Shown piece after piece: positions 60,485 to 64,000 of a stretch of DNA of 64,000 nucleotides (its first letter is position 1; the number at the start of each line of letters is the position of its first letter). Both the position numbers and the translations under genes were made by a program. This stretch comes from Camarhynchus parvulus. Its lineage: Eukaryota; Chordata; Aves; Passeriformes; Thraupidae. A model generated the notes under the pieces. The model worked only from the letters and a program-made list of their open reading frames with translations. It did no database searches and was not told where the DNA came from. Where the stretch lies: NCBI RefSeq assembly GCF_901933205.1, contig NC_044571.1, forward strand, positions 7,417,420 through 7,481,419. The letters are read 5' to 3'.

Positions 60485-60502
60485 TGGCGTCACAGCGACC
60501 TG
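60485..60502 (+). other. Putative retroviral primer-binding site
   Basis: TGGCGTCACAGCGACCTG lies four bases after the LTR end. Retroviral primer-binding sites begin TGG, pairing with the CCA end of a tRNA, and usually sit 0-5 bases after the 5' LTR. The primer tRNA was not identified. Confidence 0.4.
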
Positions 60503-61230
60503 AAAGACCCCGAGACCTGGGCTCAGTGGCCAGCTCCAGTGCAGCAACCAAGCTTGGAGAGTGACAAAGAGCATCCTTCTGCCACTGTGGTGTGAGGGAC
60601 TCCCTGCACAGGGAAGCCCTTCCCTGAAAGGACCAGCCTGGCTCTGCTTTTCCCTCTGCTTCCCAGTTCCCAGCAGAGCCCCTGTGGATATCAAAAAGCT
60701 GCTCAAGAATGTCAGGAGACACTGTGCCAGTAGCTGATGAGTTAATTGCTGGAGTGAGACTCAGGAGGAAAATGGCTGAGGCTGTGGTCTCATGGGTGGT
60801 GACAGATCGACTTCACCCAGCTAAAATCATTGCCAGTGCTGTGCCCAGGGCAGCACAGCTGTGTGTGCTCACACTGGGGACACGTCACGGAACAGATCCA
60901 GATGGAAACAGCAAGTTCCCAGCATTTTTCAGATCATTAGGCATTTCTGTTGGCAGCCAGACACAGGGTGACAGGGAGACAGAAGGGACAAAGGAGGGTC
61001 AGTGAGAAGGAATGGAAATGATGCTTAAATGGCATCATCCTCAGACAAGGGCACACAGGCCAGCAAAGCCTAAATGTCACCTGTAAGTCACTTGGCATTC
61101 TCCAGATATCACTGGAAAAGGGGATCTGGATTTCACAGGCACACAGGATTTTTCTTTAATATTGCCCAGAGTCCATATCCCTACATCACTGTCATTTCAT
61201 TTCAGCTTTTGGCCTGGGAGCACAGAGACA
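60503..61230. other. No gene recognised
   Basis: The first 60-100 bases may be retroviral leader. No gag-like frame follows and the rest is unassigned. Confidence 0.4.
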
Positions 61231-61323
61231 ATATATATATATACACACATATATGTATGTATGTATATGTATATATATGTATGTGTGTGTATTGTGTATG
61301 TATATGTATGTGTATATATATAC
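61231..61323 (+). repeat. Compound TA/TG microsatellite
   Basis: Alternating purine-pyrimidine DNA of TA, CA, TGTA and TG units. The Tyr/Ile/Val/Cys-rich frames crossing it are artefacts. Confidence 0.95.
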
Positions 61324-64000
61324 CTATATATTCATATAAAAAATGAGCAACAAAGGTAGAACACAGACAGGATCAGACTGAAGTTTGCATCTTCTGTGGG
61401 TTTCTTCAATAAATAGATCAACTTTTCTGGTAGGGACAATCCTTAGTTGACTGCAGTTCACATCACAGTATTACTGTACAGCAGATGTTTAACTAATGTT
61501 ATAGCAAGCTATAAAATACATGAGATTGTCACTTATTCTTTTTTGAAAAACATCCCTACATCACCAAGAGGAGAGGAAGAGGAGGAGGAATCCACACTTC
61601 CCTTGGCATTGTGTGGTGCATTTGAACTGTGGGCTTTCCTCATGCCTTGTAAGGTGAATTTTTAAGGATTCCAGTTATTGAACAGCCTATAAAATCCTTT
61701 CTTTAGCTTTAAATAAAAATAAATCCAAGCCCCACTCTCTGCAGAACAAAATGTGAGAGAACACATACTGTGCAGACACATATTGTACAGTGCTGCCAAC
61801 AGCTGTTGCCATAATTAAAGAGAGGAGTATTTGAAACTGTAATAAAAATTAAAAAACAGTATTGAAAATGTGACTTTTCACGGTTTCATTCTGGCAGACA
61901 ACCCCATGTGACACACCTGAAGAGTAAGAGGCTTGTTGCTTATCTTTCAGCACTGAAATTCTGCTATTCTGTGCTTCAGCAGCTCTTGGTATCTTCATCT
62001 TCAGGCTTCTACTAACCTTTATATGTTTTAGAAGTAGAGGAAATTACTATCAGACCAATATGCCTTTAGCTTCTGATAAAACAGCATTGCCTCCATGCTA
62101 GATAATATGTGTTGCTGATACATCCTCATAAGCACTTATTCTTTTATATAAGATTTTAGAAAAAATAATATTTTTATAGTTATTAGATCAGTATGTTGAT
62201 TAAGTTTGTCAGATTAAAACAGCAACACTTACATTGAAAGATCCAGCAAGTCCTCACAGGCATTTAGTTTAGACTGATTGTGGATATTCTGCTGGCATGA
62301 GATCACATGAAAATTTTTTGCTGCTCTAATGATAATCATCACATAAAATATCATATAACTGTGCCTAGAAAGCAAATTACTGAATTTCTTGTACAGCCTA
62401 TAATCTGAAATTAGCTGGCATTCTGTTATTGTTTATGGACTATATTGTCCCATTGGTATGAATGACAGATTACAAATATAAACATAAAGTCTTTGTCCCA
62501 AGGAATTTGCACTTTACTAGACGAGTTATCTTAGACATGATGAAATAACACAACCAGTTAACTGGGGATTTTTTCTTATTTTTGTTTTTTAGCAGTAAGA
62601 TATCATCATATCACTAACAGGAATTTGCTAAACTTTCATCTCTACTAGGCCAACACCTAACTAGAGCATCTGAGAAATGGCTACCATTACAAAATCATTT
62701 CTGGTAATTAAAGGCAATGATTAGCTCAACAAGTTGAATATGGCATTGTCAGCCAGGACTGGCTGGATTTAAGATTTCTCATTTTAGCTGCCATAGTTTT
62801 CATATGTGATGTTCTGAGTTACCTAGGAGTAATAGATTCTTCATTGAAAGCCTACTCAGATTTTCCCACCTGGGAGTTCTAAATGAATCTAGACACAGTT
62901 TGTATCTTGTTTATATCAGCCAATATGTATTTTTCAACTAGAACCCAGGGTAATTCTCCAATGCCTGAGAGTTAAGGAGACTTAACATGTCAGTTTTTCT
63001 ATCTCAGTGCTTTACAGTACAATCCCATTGCCATATAAATCACCAATAAATAATAACCTCCTTAACACTATCTTCACTTTCCATTAACCAAAATGTTCTT
63101 AACTTTAAATTGGAAAATTAAATAAAGGAATATTGCTGTATCCAGCATTACCTGCACTGTTCATCATCTTACTATTCAATAAAATAGAATGTAACAACAG
63201 GACTCAACCTGTAGGTTCACTGTTAGAGAATTCCAATCAACTTCCATGTTGCACTATTTCAGCAGGAAACAGAAAGGTCTAGAGATAAAATTTATATTTA
63301 AAAATATTTCTAAGTACAACAACAATTTTATTTGGGTGACTATTTGGGAAATGCAGTTATTCTGTAAAAGTGTAAATCAGTAGTAGCTGTTTTTTTACAC
63401 ATTTGCTGTTAACATTTCTGTTACTTTCAGTAGCTCTGCATCTATTTCACATATGCCAATTACATATCATGTGGGCATATTTGCAAAGGATTATAACAAA
63501 AATGCCATGTAACAGCTAGCAAAAGTAAGGCAAATAACTCCAAAATGCATAAAACATATCAAAACCTTCAAACAGGCCCACCACAAAACAAAACTAATGG
63601 CTAAAGAGTGTGTGTGTTCAAGGCCTCCCTCAAAGGCCAGCAAACTCAACTTTTAATGACAGAAAGGATTTCACCATTTAGTTGTGAAGTAAGGTGAGAA
63701 ACTTTAGCCATTGTCACTGCTTGTCATTAAAAATAAGAAAGATGTGCTTTGGTGGCAAGTTTCTTAGCAGATTTCAGTTAGACATAACCTTTTCTAAGAG
63801 ATGGCTTACTCATGATGAGAATACACCTAATGGCAGCAGCCCTTAATTCAATAATTTTTTTTTTCGTTTTCAAATATATAGCTCAAAATAAATTCTTAAA
63901 AGACATGAGTACCCCATAAAATTCATTGCTTACATATTCAGAAAAACCCCACATATTTAACTTAATTTCCACTCTACTTTTTTTCCTTCTACATCTTCAG
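61324..64000. other. No gene recognised
   Basis: About 2.7 kb of AT-rich DNA without visible transposons, exons or RNA genes up to the window edge. Confidence 0.4.

Noticed and set aside
61074..61359. Tyr/Ile/Cys-rich 65-90 codon frames
   Set aside because: They cross the TA/TG microsatellite and are artefacts of it.

Overview
The window looks like nuclear DNA of a bird, most likely a songbird. Nearly all recognisable repeats are 5'-truncated CR1 LINEs in both orientations. The rest are endogenous-retrovirus LTRs whose sequence modules I associate with passerine genomes, a few microsatellites and much apparently single-copy AT-rich DNA. There are no operons and no plausible prokaryotic genes. 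Species and chromosome cannot be fixed from the sequence alone.

The only gene-like DNA is at about 2.7-5.1 kb. Two tandem units on the minus strand share a GC-rich upstream block, a short non-coding exon with a splice donor, a roughly 250-300 bp intron and a coding exon that starts right after the acceptor. Their leader, coiled-coil and transmembrane layout resembles the N-terminus of the avian ITPRIPL1-like family. Unit A (2725-3874) keeps three exons and a poly(A) signal, but its start codon is AGG and no Mab-21-type globular domain is present. Unit B (4467-4984) keeps a good ATG but is cut off after 46 codons by a splice donor and a 15-bp minisatellite. Each unit is joined at the same point to the same internal part of a plus-strand CR1. 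The whole 2.5-6.0 kb block is therefore a gene/LINE mosaic that was duplicated after the gene and CR1 became adjacent.

Region by region: 0.4-0.9 kb holds a CR1 3' end with an internal deletion. The mosaic lies at 2.5-6.0 kb, an LTR at 6.27-6.62 kb and a CR1 3' end at 7.2-7.5 kb. A long minus-strand CR1 lies at 8.9-9.8 kb. From 9.8 to 33 kb the DNA is mostly unrecognised, with a four-unit heat-shock-element match at 11.3 kb, a cluster of TGACCT half-sites at 14.6 kb, two small CR1 pieces and a perfect hairpin at 25.5 kb. A minus-strand LTR-like element is at 33.1-33.5 kb and a solo LTR at 34.8-35.2 kb. CR1 scraps, an ERVL-like LTR at 43.7-44.3 kb, a miRNA-precursor-like hairpin at 46.8 kb and an ancient CR1 relic at 47.2-47.85 kb follow. 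A 186-nt pure pyrimidine tract and a 259-nt pure purine tract lie about 1.08 kb apart in inverted orientation at 48.7-50.2 kb. A second precursor-like hairpin is at 57.1 kb, an LTR with an adjoining primer-binding-site-like motif at 60.0-60.5 kb and a TA/TG microsatellite at 61.2 kb.

Outside the mosaic I found no coding exon, tRNA or rRNA that I could support. The many 60-190 codon open frames look like chance or repeat-derived frames. All family names come from recognition by eye; no database search was run.
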